64,000 nt of DNA from Voacanga thouarsii (GCA_026120185.1 JANUWF010002008.1:1155501-1219500), one strand, 5' to 3'. Positions 36,578-48,306 are shown, counted from the stretch's first letter. Program-made: numbers and translations. The notes: a model not told the origin generated them from the letters alone.

Positions 36578-37410
36578 ATGACAACAAATAGTTGGAATAA
36601 CTCATTGCGATCTGTGCTCGAGAAAGACAAGCTTAGTGGGACTAACTTTCTTGATTTGGCACGAAACTTAAGAATCGTTCTTAAGCAATAAAAAAAGCTC
36701 TATATTCTTGAAAATCCTATTCCCCCTACTCCAGCAAATAACACCTCAAAAGCTGAAAAAGATGCTTACAGTAAGCACAAAGATTACTCCAACGATGTTA
36801 CTTGTCTCGTGCTAGCAACCATGAACTCTGAACTTAAAAAACAGTTTGAAGAAGTAGAGGCATATGACATGATTGTGCATCTCAAGGAAATGTTCCAAGA
36901 GCAAGCACGACAAGAGAGATTTGAAACTCACAAAGCGTTAAATGCATGTAAGAAGGTTTCTGGCACCTCGGTAAGTGCTCATGTCCTTAAAATGAAAGGC
37001 TATCTTGATCATCTTGATAAGCTTGGTGCTCCTGTTAATCATGACATGGCCACGGATTTGATCTTGGGCTTATTACCTTCTGAGTATGACCAGTTTGTCA
37101 TGAATTTTAACATGCATAATATGGAGAAATCCATTACTGAATTGCATGGGATGCTAAAACAAGCTGAATTGAACATTAAAAAAAGTACTCCTAGTGTTCT
37201 AATGGTTCAAAAAGGGAAATGGAAAAAGAACAACCAAAAGGGCAAAGTCATGGCTAGTAAGGATAAGGACAAGGCAAAGTCCAAGTTCAAGCCCAAACCT
37301 AAGGCCAAGACACCAAAGGAAGGAGCTTGCCACCATTGTGGAGAACAAGGACATTGGTTAAGAAATTGCAAGCTCTATTTGGAAGCAAAGAAAAAGAAGG
37401 ACAGTAAGAC
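36578..37410 (+). pseudogene. gag: B gag
   Basis: Starts at 36578 (MTTNSWNNSLRSVLEKDKLS), then a UBN2-like capsid domain: FQEQARQERFETHKAL, GTSVSAHVLKMKGYLDHL, DLILGLLPSEYDQFVMNF. A lysine-rich stretch leads to a CCHC zinc knuckle, CHHCGEQGHWLRNC (37330-37371). One in-frame TAA at 36689-36691 interrupts it near residue 38. Otherwise the frame is open into protease to 37766. Gag forms the cytoplasmic particle and binds RNA. Confidence 0.93.
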
Positions 37411-37766
37411 TGCCGCTTCAGGTATTTATATTATAGAAATTAATTTATCTACTTCTGATTCATGGGTATTGGATACCGGTTGTGGATCTCATATTTGTGT
37501 AAATACGCAGGGTCTAAAAAGGAGTAGGGCCTTGGCAAAAGGCGAGATAAACCTACGAGTTGCGAATGGAGCAAAAGTTGCTGCAGTAGCTGTAGGAACT
37601 TTTGAATTAATTTTGCCTAGTGGGATTGTCTTAGAACTGAATGATTGTTTTTATGTTCCTGCTATGAGTAGGAATACTATTTCAGTTTCTTGTTTGGATT
37701 TAGAAGGTTTTGAACTTGTTATTAGGAATAACATTTGCTCCATTAATAAAAATGACATTTTTTTTT
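37411..37766 (+). pseudogene. pol: B protease
   Basis: WVLDTGCGSHICVN carries the DTG catalytic motif of the aspartic protease (about 37463-37500), followed by LRVANGAKVAAVAVGTF and ELNDCFYVPAMSRN. It is in the same frame as gag. A frameshift in a run of nine T (37758-37766) ends the frame; the next domain is in another frame. Confidence 0.92.
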
Positions 37767-38891
37767 GGAGATGCTTCATTATCAAATGGGCTCTGTATTC
37801 TCAATCTTCGTGGATCTTCTAGCAAGTCTATCTATAATATTAATACTAAGAGATTGAAATTCAATGATTTAAATCAAACTTACTTCTGGCATTGTCGTTT
37901 GGGCCATATAAATGAGAAACGCATAACAAAGCTTCATAATGATGGGCTTCTAAAATCGTTTGATTTAGAATCTTACGAAACGTGTGATTCTTGTTTATTA
38001 GGCAAAATGACTAAAGCGCCTTTTAAAAGACAAAATGAAAAGGCAACTGATTTATTGGGCCTAATACATACTGATGTATGTGGACCAATGAATACACATG
38101 CTAGAGGAGGATTTCAGTATTTCATTATATTTACAGATGATTTCAGCAGATATGGCTACGTGTATCTAATGAAACACAAATCTGAATCATTCCAGAAATT
38201 CAAAGAATTTCAAAATGAAGTACAAAATCAGCTTGGAAAAAGTATCAAAACACTTCGATCAAATCGAGGCGGTGAATACTTAAGTCACGAGTTTGATGAG
38301 CATCTTAAAAATTATGGAATTATATCCCAATTAATTCCACCTGGAACACCTCAATGGAATGGTGTATCTAAATGGAGAAATCGGACTTTATTAGATATGG
38401 TTCGATTAATGATGAGTCAAACTGATCTTCCAATCTCCTTTTGGGGTTATGCCCTAGAGACTGCGACATTCATACTAAATCGAGTTCCATCTAAATCGGT
38501 TCAGAAAATGCCATATGAGATATGAACTGGGAGACAATCTAGTTTGTTATTTCTGAAGATTTGGGGTTGTAAAGTTTATGTAAAGCGTTTATTATCTGAT
38601 AAACTTGCATCTAAATCGGATAAATGCATATTTGTGAGGTATCCTAAAGAAACTAAAGGATATCAATTTTATCTCCCAAAAGAAAATAGAGTAATTGTTG
38701 CTCGAAATGGATTCTTTCTTGAAAAAGAATTTATTTCCAAAAGAATCAGTGGGAGTAAAATACATCTTGATGAGATTCAAGAACCACCATTAGTGCCTGA
38801 ACCAAATAATGAACCTCAATTAGATGGCTCACAAGTCCAAGATGAGCCTACTTCTATAGAACAAGGACCTCGAAGATCTGATAGGGTTCGT
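37767..38891 (+). pseudogene. pol: B integrase, two catalytic residues lost
   Basis: The zinc domain is present (FWHCRLGHINEKRI, CDSCLLGK). In the DDE core the first Asp is kept (HTDVCGP), but the second site reads RSNRGGEY (Asp to Asn) and the third GVSKWRN (Glu to Lys), both explicable by G-to-A changes. FWGYALETATFILNRVPSKS and the C-terminal KIWGCKVYVK follow. A TGA at 38523-38525 stands where relatives have Trp, and a TAA at 38892 ends the linker. Normal role: inserting cDNA into the genome. This copy's enzyme would be dead. Confidence 0.92.
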
Positions 38892-39990
38892 TAACAACCT
38901 GAGAGATATGGATTCCTCATCACTGACGATCACAATGTGGAGCTTATGGTTAATGATGAGCCCACTTCCTATCAAGAAGCCATTAAGAGTTCTGACTCTG
39001 GAAAATGGTTAGAGACTATGAAGTTTGAGATGCAATCCATGTATGATAACCAAGTCTGAACTTTGGTTAATCCACCTAAAGGTTCAAAAACCATTGGGTG
39101 TAAGCGGGTTTTTAAAAAGAAAACATACATGGAGGGAAATGTGCATATTTACAAAACACGACTGGTAGCAAAAGGTTATAGACAAACTCATGATATAGAC
39201 TATGATAAAACATTTTCACCAATTGTAATGCTTAAATCTATTAGAATTCTTCTTGCCATAGCAGCATATTATGATTATGAGATTTGGCAAATGGATGTCA
39301 AAACCGCGTTTCTCAATAGAAACTTAAGGATGTGTACATGACACAACCTAAGGATTTTGGTGATCCTTTAAATTCTAATAAAGTGTGCAAGCTTCAAAGA
39401 TCCATTTATGGATTGAAGAAAGCATCTCGAAACTAGAATTTTCGTTTTGATGAAGCAATTAAAGAATTTAACTTTATCAAAAATGAAGATGAGCCTTGTG
39501 TCTATAAGAAAACAAGTGGGAATGCAATAGTCTTTTTAGTACTTTATTTTGATGACATCTTACTCATTGGAAACGACATCCTAACTCTGCAAAGTGTAAA
39601 GACATGGTTGGGAAATTGTTTTCAATGAAAGACTTAGGTGAAATTGCCTATATTCTAGGTGTAAGGATCTATAGAGATAGATCTAGAAAGCTAATTGGAC
39701 TAAGTCAAAGTGCATACGTTGACAAAGTACTGAAAAGGTTCAGTATGCAAGATTCTAAGAGAGGATTCTTGCCAATGTCACATGGCATTAAGCTCAGCAA
39801 AACTCAAAGTCCTTCTACGAAAGATGAAGAAGAGCGCATGAATAAGATACCATACGCTTCCGCTATAGGGTCTATCATGTATACCATATTATGTACTCGA
39901 CCCGATGTATCATATGCACTGAGCATGATGAGTAGGTTCCAGTCAAATCCTGGAGAGGCACACTGGACTACTGTCAAGAACATATTGAAG
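38892..39990 (+). pseudogene. pol: B reverse transcriptase
   Basis: Domains in order: NPPKGSKTIGCKRVFKKK, LVAKGYRQTHDIDYDKTFSP, IWQMDVKTAFLN, LQRSIYGLKKASR, the active site LYFDDILLIG (about 39541-39570), and FSMKDLGEIAYILGVRIYRD. The active-site motif is YFDD where the copia standard is YVDD. Stops at 39057-39059 (TGA) and 39434-39436 (TAG) replace expected Trp codons, and a frameshift lies near 39330. Confidence 0.92.
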
Positions 39991-40536
39991 TACTTAAGAA
40001 GAACTAAAGATATGTTCTTAGTTTATAGAGGACAAGAAGGCAAGCTAGTTGTAAATGGTTACACTGATGCTAGTTTTCAGTCCGATATAGATGATTACAA
40101 ATCGCAATCAGGTTTTCTATTTTGTTTGAATAGAGGTGTTGTAAGCTGAAAAAGTTCAAAGCAAGACACCGTGGCCGATTCTACTACAGAAGCTGAGTAT
40201 GTAGCTGCCTCAACTGCAGCTAAAGAAGCAATTTGGATTAAAAAGTTCATTACAGAACTAGATGTAGTTCTTAGTATTGTGAACCCAGTGGATCACTATT
40301 GTGACAACAATGGAGCCATTGCACAAGCTAAGGAACCAAGATCACATCAGCGATCAAAACATATACTTAGACGTTTTCATCTTATTCGAGAAATTGTTGA
40401 TAAAAGAGATGTCAAAGTATGTAAGGTATCAACTGATGACAATGTTACAGATCCACTGACAAAGCCTCTCTCATTGTCTAAACATGATAGTCATACTAGA
40501 TCAATGAGATTACGACTTATGCCAAATTGGTCTTAG
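39991..40536 (+). pseudogene. pol: B RNase H
   Basis: GYTDASFQSDIDDYKSQSGF, DSTTEAEYVAASTAAKEAI, DHYCDNNGAIAQAKEPRSH and DPLTKPLSLSKHD give the RNase H order with acidic residues Asp, Glu, Asp visible. A TGA at 40147-40149 replaces the Trp of the VSWKSSKQ block. The frame ends at a natural stop 14 bases before the polypurine tract. Confidence 0.93.
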
Positions 40537-40550
40537 TGCAAGTGGGATAC
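40535..40550 (+). other. B polypurine tract
   Basis: GTGCAAGTGGGATAC directly ahead of the 3' LTR. Confidence 0.85.
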
Positions 40551-42038
40551 TGTTAGGGATATACCCTAGAGTCAATTTGTACTTATACTATTGTCGTTAT
40601 GTTTTATATAATAATATGAGGTTTTCCTTTCCATGAATAGTGCATTTTGTTTTGTGGTTATCAAGTATGTGACTTGATAGTAAAACCCAACAATGAATAC
40701 AATGACTATTCTAAAACTGTCCCTGATCAATTATTATTATTGGAACAATAATAAATTAAGATTAGTATGTTTGTGACTTGATGGCTATGTTTTATTGGTC
40801 ATGAATATTTGTGATATTGAATCAAAACATAAATAAATATTAGAGAACATTGTATTGGACATGACCCACTGTGAGAGTACTTCGTGGAATATGTCATAAA
40901 TACTTTCTAGCCATAATAATATTAAAAGTCCTTCGACCTAATTTCATCATAGTTTCCTACTTGATAAATTCTATATTTTGACGTTGTCTAAAGTTGTCTT
41001 TAATTAGATAATAAATTATACTACTGTTGGATATAGAATAAATCAATGAGAGGAATATGATTGATAGTGAAGGAATTTGTCCCTCTCAATTATGGGAGAG
41101 ATATCCATGGGCCCCTTGATAAGTCAGACTGTTAAAATGCATGGTCGTGCTCAAATATATCAATCTAAGATATTAACATCATTTGTTTGAACAGTCTACT
41201 ATGAAATCAAAAAATAATTGATTAAGCTTAATAAGGATGACATGCTCCGTGCCTTATGCTTAATCTGGATATCGTGTGATAAAAGGACTAAATATAAAAT
41301 TATGGTTTAGTTCAAAGAGATCACCAATCTTCATTTAACTTAGATAGTTATAATGTTTTGCTAGAAACCGCTTATCACTTGTGCGCCATTTAAATATGAT
41401 TTGGACGCACTGCCAGTGTTAAATGAACCTATAGGGTCACACAATAAGCGAACTTGTTAGGTTATTTTTCTGATAACCAGATTCGATGAATTTGGAAATA
41501 TGTCTAAGTTAATCGAACTTAGAAAATTTACCAGATACAATGAATTTAGAAATATGTCCACATTCGGTATATCTGGATAATGTCCAGATTATTCTCGATA
41601 AATTAATTTGTTAAATTATCGAGATAATGATAGAATCTTATCATATCAATTTTAATTTAATTTGAATTTAAATTAAAATAGATAAGATATTATTAGAGTT
41701 GGACTCTAAAAAATTCGAGCCGTCTTCTCTAGAGAGCTATTCTGTTAAGAATATTTGTGCCTTCATCCACCAGAAAAATAAGCCTCTCAAACCCTAGGTG
41801 CTAGCACTTCCCGGGTGACGAGTGAGTTCGCAGTGTGTATCTGATAGAGGACGTTCATATATTGCAGCTTTGGTGATCGTTCGGGTTGCACGTACAGCAG
41901 CACAATCATAATCGAAGGATATCGATTACACCTAACAGAGGTAATTTTGCAAACCTACGATCTTCTTAATCGTTTACTTGGATCTTCAGAAGGGATTCGT
42001 GGATGTTTTTCGTATTTAGGAGTCCACGAATCCTAACA
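40551..42038 (+). repeat. B 3' LTR
   Basis: TGTTAGGGATATACCC to CACGAATCCTAACA, 1488 bp. It differs from the 5' LTR by scattered substitutions and a few short deletions (for example about 10 bp near 41590 and about 20 bp near 41715). Confidence 0.95.
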
Positions 42039-42960
42039 AGTAGATGTCATTTAGAGAGGTGTTAGTATATTTCTTCCTCTCAAATGCACGGCGATGTGTA
42101 GAGGGGTATTTTAGTCATTTCACCTGTAGGTTGGAGACTTTGCTAATGCGGCATTGTCCTTGGGGTTAATATTTTCTTATGGTGATATTAGAAAATATTT
42201 AAAATGTAAAATACAGCTATTTATATGGCAAGAGTATTTTGGTTATTTTAGTAGCCAAGGCGGTGTGTCTTTTGGTCCCTGATATAGGACGTAAGTCCTA
42301 ATTATATACAGGCTAAGGAATTGGTTTTAATTTAAATTAAATTAAATTTATGTTATTTAAATAACCTGATTTAATTGTTGGGTTAGAATAAAATAAAGGT
42401 CCACAGAGAGAAAGAATTAATTAAATTAGTTTGGTAGGTTAATTAATTATTCAGGGCTTTGGCCTAGTTTGAATAATTAAAGATTGACTTAGGACTAAAC
42501 TAATATAGTCTTGTTAATTGGATTAGTTTATTTGGGTTGGAAAATTAATTATTTACTGAGCTATTTATTTGGTTCTAATTAGAATAATTAATTTGGTTCA
42601 AAAGGCTAAACTAAGAGTGCAATTGGCCAAATTAAAGTCTCAGAAACTCTTGGATATTAGCCTGGGATAAGAGTCATAGATATACCATGATGCTTTGAGG
42701 TTGTCAGATTTTTTTTAGGATTGGCAGATAAAATGAAAAAAAAAAGGAAAAAAATCGTGGGATATGTTGATAGATAGAAAGGCACGGTTTTCTTCTTCTC
42801 AAGACTCTTTTTCTCTCTAAAAAGTCTTCTCTATGTGCATCGTTCTTTGCTAGACAAAGAACTATTTTTCCTCCTTTCCTTAATCTTGTGAGTCTTCACC
42901 AAACGTGGATTAGGCAGGCCATATATTGGAAGATCAAGAAGAATTTGGCGTTTTATACAT

Positions 42961-43069
42961 ATGCACAGACGAAGTAGGAGGCTTGCAAGAATTGGACCAG
43001 AGGTTTCCACCAGTGCACTTATCCCAATTCCGCATATTTCAGTCCAGCCAATCTTGAGAGACAGAAGAG
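42961..43069 (+). CDS. candidate LTR-encoded exon in A2
   Basis: A 36-codon frame starts MHRRSRRLARIGPEVSTS and ends at AGAAGAG|GTAATG, leaving one base of the next codon. Its arginine-rich start matches the frame in A3 (MQTRRSRRLAGVQPEAPS), though the two LTRs are otherwise strongly diverged here. The proposed acceptor is CAG at 44962-44964, then AA and the gag ATG, so the joined frame would continue into gag. A basic N-terminus could be a nuclear-localisation or RNA-binding patch; that is speculation. No cDNA evidence is available here. Confidence 0.5.
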
Positions 43070-43160
43070 GTAATGTTTTTTTTCCCACGGAAGAGCCGCT
43101 ATTCAGTTTTTTGTTTCTTCTATTCGTTTGTTGTGATTTGTTTGCTATTTAATCTTCAAT

Positions 43161-43172
43161 TGGTATTAGAGC
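43161..43172 (+). other. A2 primer binding site
   Basis: TGGTATTAGAGC, one C-to-T change from the usual initiator tRNA-Met complement. Confidence 0.85.
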
Positions 43173-44961
43173 ATGAAGATTTTGAGCAAATATAGGAAAC
43201 ATGTATGCTAGTTAAATAAAACTGGACAATTTTGTGTGAATGCACTTTGATCCTTCGCCGGTTTTTTGTATGGATAGTCTCTCTGTTCACCTCACGGATT
43301 AAAGTTTAGGATCAGTTGTAAATTACTATTTTTTCCTTAGCAAATCTTGTAAGCCCAATGTTAATGGGTATAGGCGGTTGTTGGTTTTTGATTTCATTCA
43401 TTTTGGGTTGAAATCTGAGAGAAGAGAGCCATCGAGAGACGCAAAAAAAAAAAAAAAACCAAAGAAGAAATGTGCAGGAAGAAGGCGTAGAAAAAAAAAT
43501 GAAGAAGATGCACTGTTGATCGGCTCAGCCCGGAGAGTTGAGCCGCCAGCAGTCTTCTACACCTGGAGCCGGGAGCGGCTTGGCTTGGTGTGTTGATCGG
43601 CTCGGTGAATTGCAAATTGCAATTCATCCACAATTCTGATTGCACGCGAGTCAGCACTGGAGCAGGTCGGCAGCACGGGTCGCAGTCTTGGATGGCCCAT
43701 GAGGTGCTTGTTCAGTGCGGCTAGTGTTGTGGACCACAGTTCAGATAGGCCACATTCCAGTGTGGCGGGTGCAATGGACCAAGGAGATTTTTTTTTTTTT
43801 CCCCTTGTAATTTTCTTGCATTTTATTTTTTGTTTTGGGTTTCATACCAGGTGAAGTTAATATTTTTGCAATAGTTAATATTCGTGGAATATTTTTGTAT
43901 GAAAAATATTAGTAAAGAATTTTAGGATTAAATAAGACCATTAATTAATTAATTAATGTGTTTAATTCTATTATTTGGACACTTAGGTTTAAAAGTAGAA
44001 AAAGCATGAAAACGTCTACTATTTTCTAGCATACTATTTATTTTTAAGTACCTATGTGCACATTTTCTCAAAGACCAAAGTCTTTGGGAATTTTTTTTTT
44101 TTACAAGAAAAATATTTTTTCTACAAATTAAATGTTTATTTTAACTTGAACAAAAATTAATCCTTAGATATTTTCTCAGAGGATTTAATCCTTGACATAA
44201 AAAATATATTGGATTTAGATATTTTTGTAAGTTAAAAAAATAGAAAGCCATTTTGTTTTATTTTTGCTCAAGAAAATTTTTTTTGTCAAATAAACTTGAA
44301 ACTAAAGTCTCTAGAAAGTTTTAATTGAAATTTTTTGAAACCATTAAGTTTTTAACTTAAATAAAATTAGTCCATGGAAAAGTCTCTCAAAGAATATAAA
44401 CCTTCACATAGAGATTTTAATGGATTTAGATATTTTATTTTTGAGTTAAGGAAAAACTTAATGAAAATTTTCAAAAGGATATTTTTCAGAAAAATATTTA
44501 TTTTAAAAGATTAAGTGAGAGAGGGGTTTCAACAGCCCCACAGCTGCCATCACGATCCTCATTAGAGATCGTAGGTCCTCTCGCGTCATCCTAGGAGTGA
44601 ACCCGTATAGGATGGAGATACCATAAGGATCTAGATCTAATAGAATGATGTAGTTAATAACCCGGGACACGTACTATATCGGCCAGCCACGTTGGAGGTT
44701 ATAGTGCGAGAAATGTCCATGGGAAATAAGAAGAAACGGCCACTCCCTCGATGGAGTTATCTTTTAGATCATTACCTATAAGGGAAATTAATTTGTGGTG
44801 GTTAATACACTTAGCTTAGGGAACTGTTAATTTTCCCAAGAAATTATGTCAATTTTTCTAAAAGCCAAATTAATTATATTATCAGTTTTAATATGAGGAT
44901 AAAGTGCACAAATTTATTTTGTTTTCACAAACTAAATCTTTTCTTTTATTTTTATTTTTTT
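43173..44961 (+). other. A2 leader
   Basis: Untranslated sequence with a GC-rich island (about 43500-43780, rich in GGCTCGG and GAGCCG words), AT-rich conserved blocks, and the conserved stem-loop at 44551-44573. It ends in a long pyrimidine tract. Confidence 0.75.
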
Positions 44962-44964
44962 CAG
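44938..44964 (+). promoter_or_regulatory. candidate splice acceptor before gag
   Basis: TTTTATTTTTATTTTTTTCAG ends at 44964, then AA and the ATG at 44967. The tract and CAG form a strong plant 3' splice site by eye. In A3 the same place reads TTTTCGTAA, a CAG-to-CGT difference of the kind seen throughout that copy; in E1 it reads CAA. Confidence 0.55.
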
Positions 44965-44966
44965 AA

Positions 44967-45775
44967 ATGGTGGGAGGTTCTTTTAGTCCTTTGACAGTTA
45001 TTCTCTGAGAGAATAAGCTAACGAGTTCAAATTATGTGGATTGGAAAAGGAACCTGGACATAATACTCACAACTGAAGAGTATAAGTATGTCCTCTACGA
45101 AACCTACCATGTTATCGGGGAAGGTTCCACTGCTGAAGAACGAGAGGCTGAGAAGGCATGGAAGAAAGCTGACGAAATGGCACGCTACTATATGTTAGCC
45201 TCCATGTCTAATAGGCTCCAGTCAAAACACGAGCACATGGTTTCTGCGTATGATATTAGCCAATCACTAGCCGCTATGTTCGCAGACAAGAGCCAGTCCG
45301 CAAGGCAGGAGGCTCTTCGAATAATAATTAATACTAAGATGGCTGAGAGAGTATCAGTCAGAGAGCACATACTTAGGATGATTGTTGCTTTCAAGGAAGC
45401 AGAAATCTTAGGGGCTGTCATTGACCCCCAAGAGCTAAGTGGACATGGTTCTCGAGTCTCTACCGGGTTCCTTTACTTAATTCAAGTTGAATTACAATAT
45501 GAACAAGTTAAACATGAATTTAACTGAGTTGATGAAGGAGCTCCAGATGGCGGAGAAGGTCATGAAGCCTCAATCAAAGACTATGATTGCTAAGGCTTCT
45601 TCCTCTAGAACTGGGCCCAAGCCCAGAAAGTTCAAAAGGAAGAAGGGAAACGCAGTGGCCCAAACCAAGTCCCAGCTCAAAGACAAACCCAAGGGCAAGT
45701 ACTTCAAACGTGGAAAGAAGGGACACTGGAAAAAGGAGTGTCCAGATCTTCAAGCCAAGAAAAACTCCACAGGTA
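44967..45775 (+). pseudogene. gag: A0/A2 gag
   Basis: MVGGSFSPLTVIL, then a TGA, then NYVDWKRNLDIILTTEEYKY, MARYYMLASMSN, YDISQSLAAMFADKSQ and EHILRMIVAFKEAEILGAVI. After a frameshift near 45440-45490 it continues NYNMNKLNMNLTELMKELQM and a decayed zinc knuckle, FKRGKKGHWKKEC, in which the first two Cys positions are changed or lost. Capsid and RNA-binding protein of family A. Confidence 0.9.
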
Positions 45776-46060
45776 ATGTTTTCTATCTAGAGTCTATATC
45801 AATGGTTTGATCAACTTCTGCTTGGATTGTTGATTCAAGGGCCACTGATCACATCTGTAACTCCTTACAGGGGTTTAGAAAGATTAGAAAACTCAAGAAG
45901 GGCGAACATAGATTACACGTGGAAAATAGAGCACAAGTTTGGGCCCTTACAGTGGGAGAGCTGGATCTTATTTTTTATTGTAATAGAATAGTGGTTTTAA
46001 AAGATATTTTATATGTACCTGGATTTCGACAGAATTTGATTTTAGTTGCGAAACTAATAA
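45776..46060 (+). pseudogene. pol: A0/A2 protease with altered active site
   Basis: WIVDSRATDHIC at about 45823-45858: the catalytic triplet expected as Asp-Ser-Gly reads Asp-Ser-Arg (AGG at 45838-45840). VGELDLIFYCNR and VLKDILYVPGFRQN follow in an open frame to a TAA near 46063. A TGA replaces a Gly codon just upstream (about 45808). Confidence 0.88.
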
Positions 46061-47240
46061 ATTAAGGATATTTTGTATCTTTCCATTCTGGTATTTCTAT
46101 CAGTAGAGATGGAGAAATTTTATGTACTGGGCACATGTATAGAAATCTATTCTTCTTAAACCATATTAACAATCAATTAAATAACGCTCAATTTGAACCA
46201 TTAATTAGGAAGAGAAAAACCAATGTTAATGACTCATATCTTTGGCATCTAAGGTTGGGTCATATCAACTCAACTAGGATTCAGAGTTTAATCCATGATG
46301 GGCCTTTGGGCTCATTGAGATTGAAAATTGGCATCAGTGTGAATCCTGCCTAAAAGGAAAAATGACCAAAAGGTTATTTACCCCAAAGGCGGATAGAGTC
46401 AAGGAGATATTGAGTCTTGTTCACATTGATGTGTGTGGTCCCTTGTCTACACCAACTAGAGACGGATTTGAGTACTTCATCACTTTCACAAAATGATTGT
46501 ATAAGGTTTGGTTATATTTACCTGATGAAATGCAAGTCTGACTCTTTTGACAAGTTCAAGGAGTTTAAGGCTGAAGTGGAGCGTCGGACAAGTAAACTAA
46601 TCAAAACCTTACAATCGGATTGTGGTGGAGAATACATCCTTGGTGAATTTAAGGAATACATGGTACATCACGAGTTAGTATCCCAACTCTCTGCGCCGGG
46701 AACACCCCAACAGAATGGAGTAGTTGAGAGAAGGAACGAGACATTGATGGAAATGGTCCGAAGCATGATGTCCCATGCTACTCTTCCAGTGTCTTTTTGG
46801 GAATATACCCTGGAAATAGCGGCATACATTTTAAACTTAGTGCCTTCCAAGTCAATACCTAGGACTCTCTATGAGATGAGGATTGAGCGTAAGCCAAGTC
46901 TGAATCATCTCAGGATATGGGGTTATCCAACTTATGTGCTGATCAAGGGAGACAAGTTGGAACCAAGATCAGAATTATGCTATTTTGTTGGGTATCCAAA
47001 AGGGATAAAGGGTAGTTACTTTTATTATCCCAATGAGCAAAAAGTACTAGTAAGTACTAATGCTAGATACTTGAAGGATGATCAAATACTTCCACTAAAG
47101 GTTCAACAAGGTTGGAACTCAAGGAGAAGTTATCTTCGCAATCAACTTCTTCAGACTCGATTATGGAATAAGAAGAGGCACAGCCTCAAGAATCTATATA
47201 AACGGAGCTTTATCGTAGTGGGAGGATATCTAGAGTTCTA
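46061..47240 (+). pseudogene. pol: A0/A2 integrase
   Basis: Zinc domain LWHLRLGHINSTRIQ, then after a shift HIDVCGP, LQSDCGGEYILGEF and GVVERRNETLMEM, so the two Asp and the Glu of the DDE core are present. WEYTLEIAAYILNLVPSKS and YPTYVLIKGDKLEPRSELCY end the domain. Frameshifts occur near 46340 and 46490. Confidence 0.9.
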
Positions 47241-48306
47241 GAAAGATGGACAGGAAAAGTGTTCGAGCTGGTCTCTAACCATCAGAAACAAGATCCCACT
47301 AGATAAGAGAAGGCTATTACTGATGCTAATGCAAATCTATGGCATGAAGTAATAAAAGCCAAGTTGAGTCCATGTACTTCAATTAGGTTTGGGATCTTGT
47401 AATTTCACCTGAGGGGATAAAATCCATTGGGTGTAAGTGGATATACAAAAGGAAGAGGGGAGTGGATGGAAAGGTAGAAATTTTCAAAGTTAGGCTTGTA
47501 GCGAAAAGCTATACTTAGAAAGAGGGAATCGATTATGATGAAACCTTTTTCCCGGTAGTCATACTTAAATCCATTCGTATCCTCATTGCCATTACATGTC
47601 ATTTTAACTATAAGATATGGAAAATGGATGTTAAAACGACATTTCTTAATGGCCATCTTAACAAAGACATCTATATGTCCCAACCAGAAGGTTTTATTGC
47701 TAAAAGTCAGGAACATATGGTTTGCAAGTTTAAAAAGTCCATTTATGAACTTAAGCACACATCTAGAATATGGAACATTCGTTTTGATGAGACTGTAAAG
47801 TCTTACAGTTTCATTTAAAACGAGGATGAACCATGTATATACAGAAAATTAGAAAGTATAAATGTGATTTTTCTTGTCTTATATGTGAATGACATTCTAA
47901 TCATTGGAAATGATGTAAGAACATTGTCATCTACTAAGGTTTGGCTATCTAGTCAATTTAGTATGAAGGACTTGGGAGAAGTCAGTTACATTCTCGGAAT
48001 TAAACTTCTTAAAAATAGGAAGTAGAGAATGTTAGGATTAGACCAAATGACATACATTGACAAAATGCTAGACAAGTTTAGCATGGACTCATGCAAAGGA
48101 GCTCTAATCCCTTGCAGATATGGGTTGTCTTTTTGTTCTAAGGACTGTCCTAAGTCTCGAGAGGAAAAAAATAAAATGAGTAGGATTCCCTATGCTTCGA
48201 CTGTGGAAAGTCTCATGTACCCCATGTTGTGCACTAGACCAGATATCTGCTGTGCCGTAGGCTTAGTTAGCAGATATCAGTCAAACCCTGGGGAGGTTTA
48301 TTGGTA
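47241..48306 (+). pseudogene. pol: A0/A2 reverse transcriptase with altered active site
   Basis: The polymerase can be followed through MDVKTTFLNGHLNKDIYMSQ, FKKSIYELKHTSRIWN and FSMDSCKGALIPC to SRYQSNPGEVYW. The active site (47882-47893) reads YVND where YVDD is expected, so one catalytic Asp is Asn (G to A). Stops at about 47516, 47817 and 48024 add to the loss. Confidence 0.9.

Larger units (their letters stand above)
33720..42038 (+). mobile_element. B: full-length Angela-like Ty1/copia retrotransposon
   Basis: 8319 bp with two LTRs (33720-35241, 40551-42038) of high mutual identity, primer binding site, gag, protease, integrase, reverse transcriptase, RNase H and polypurine tract, all on the plus strand. 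Flanks are GGTAG (33715-33719) and AGTAG (42039-42043), a target duplication with one mismatch. RNase H wording (VADSTTEAEYVAAS, AIAQAKEPRSHQRSKH) is typical of the Angela/BARE lineage as I know it. Stops, two frameshifts and lost integrase residues make it non-autonomous. Confidence 0.95.
33047..43158 (+). repeat. A2: family-A LTR split by a family-B element
   Basis: Starts TGTTGGGATATATGCCC at 33047, is cut at 33719 by the B element, and resumes at 42039 to end ATCTTCA at 43158; about 1.79 kb without the insert. Its second half belongs to a different subfamily from the A0 LTRs. A primer binding site follows it, so it acts as a 5' LTR. The five bases before it are AAAAT; no matching right-hand duplication was found because the partner LTR is missing. 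Confidence 0.85.

Noticed and set aside
33047..43158. A2 as an ordinary full-length element with its own 3' LTR
   Set aside because: The only downstream LTR outside A3 (58671-60452) is of the A0 subfamily, so A2 lacks a partner.
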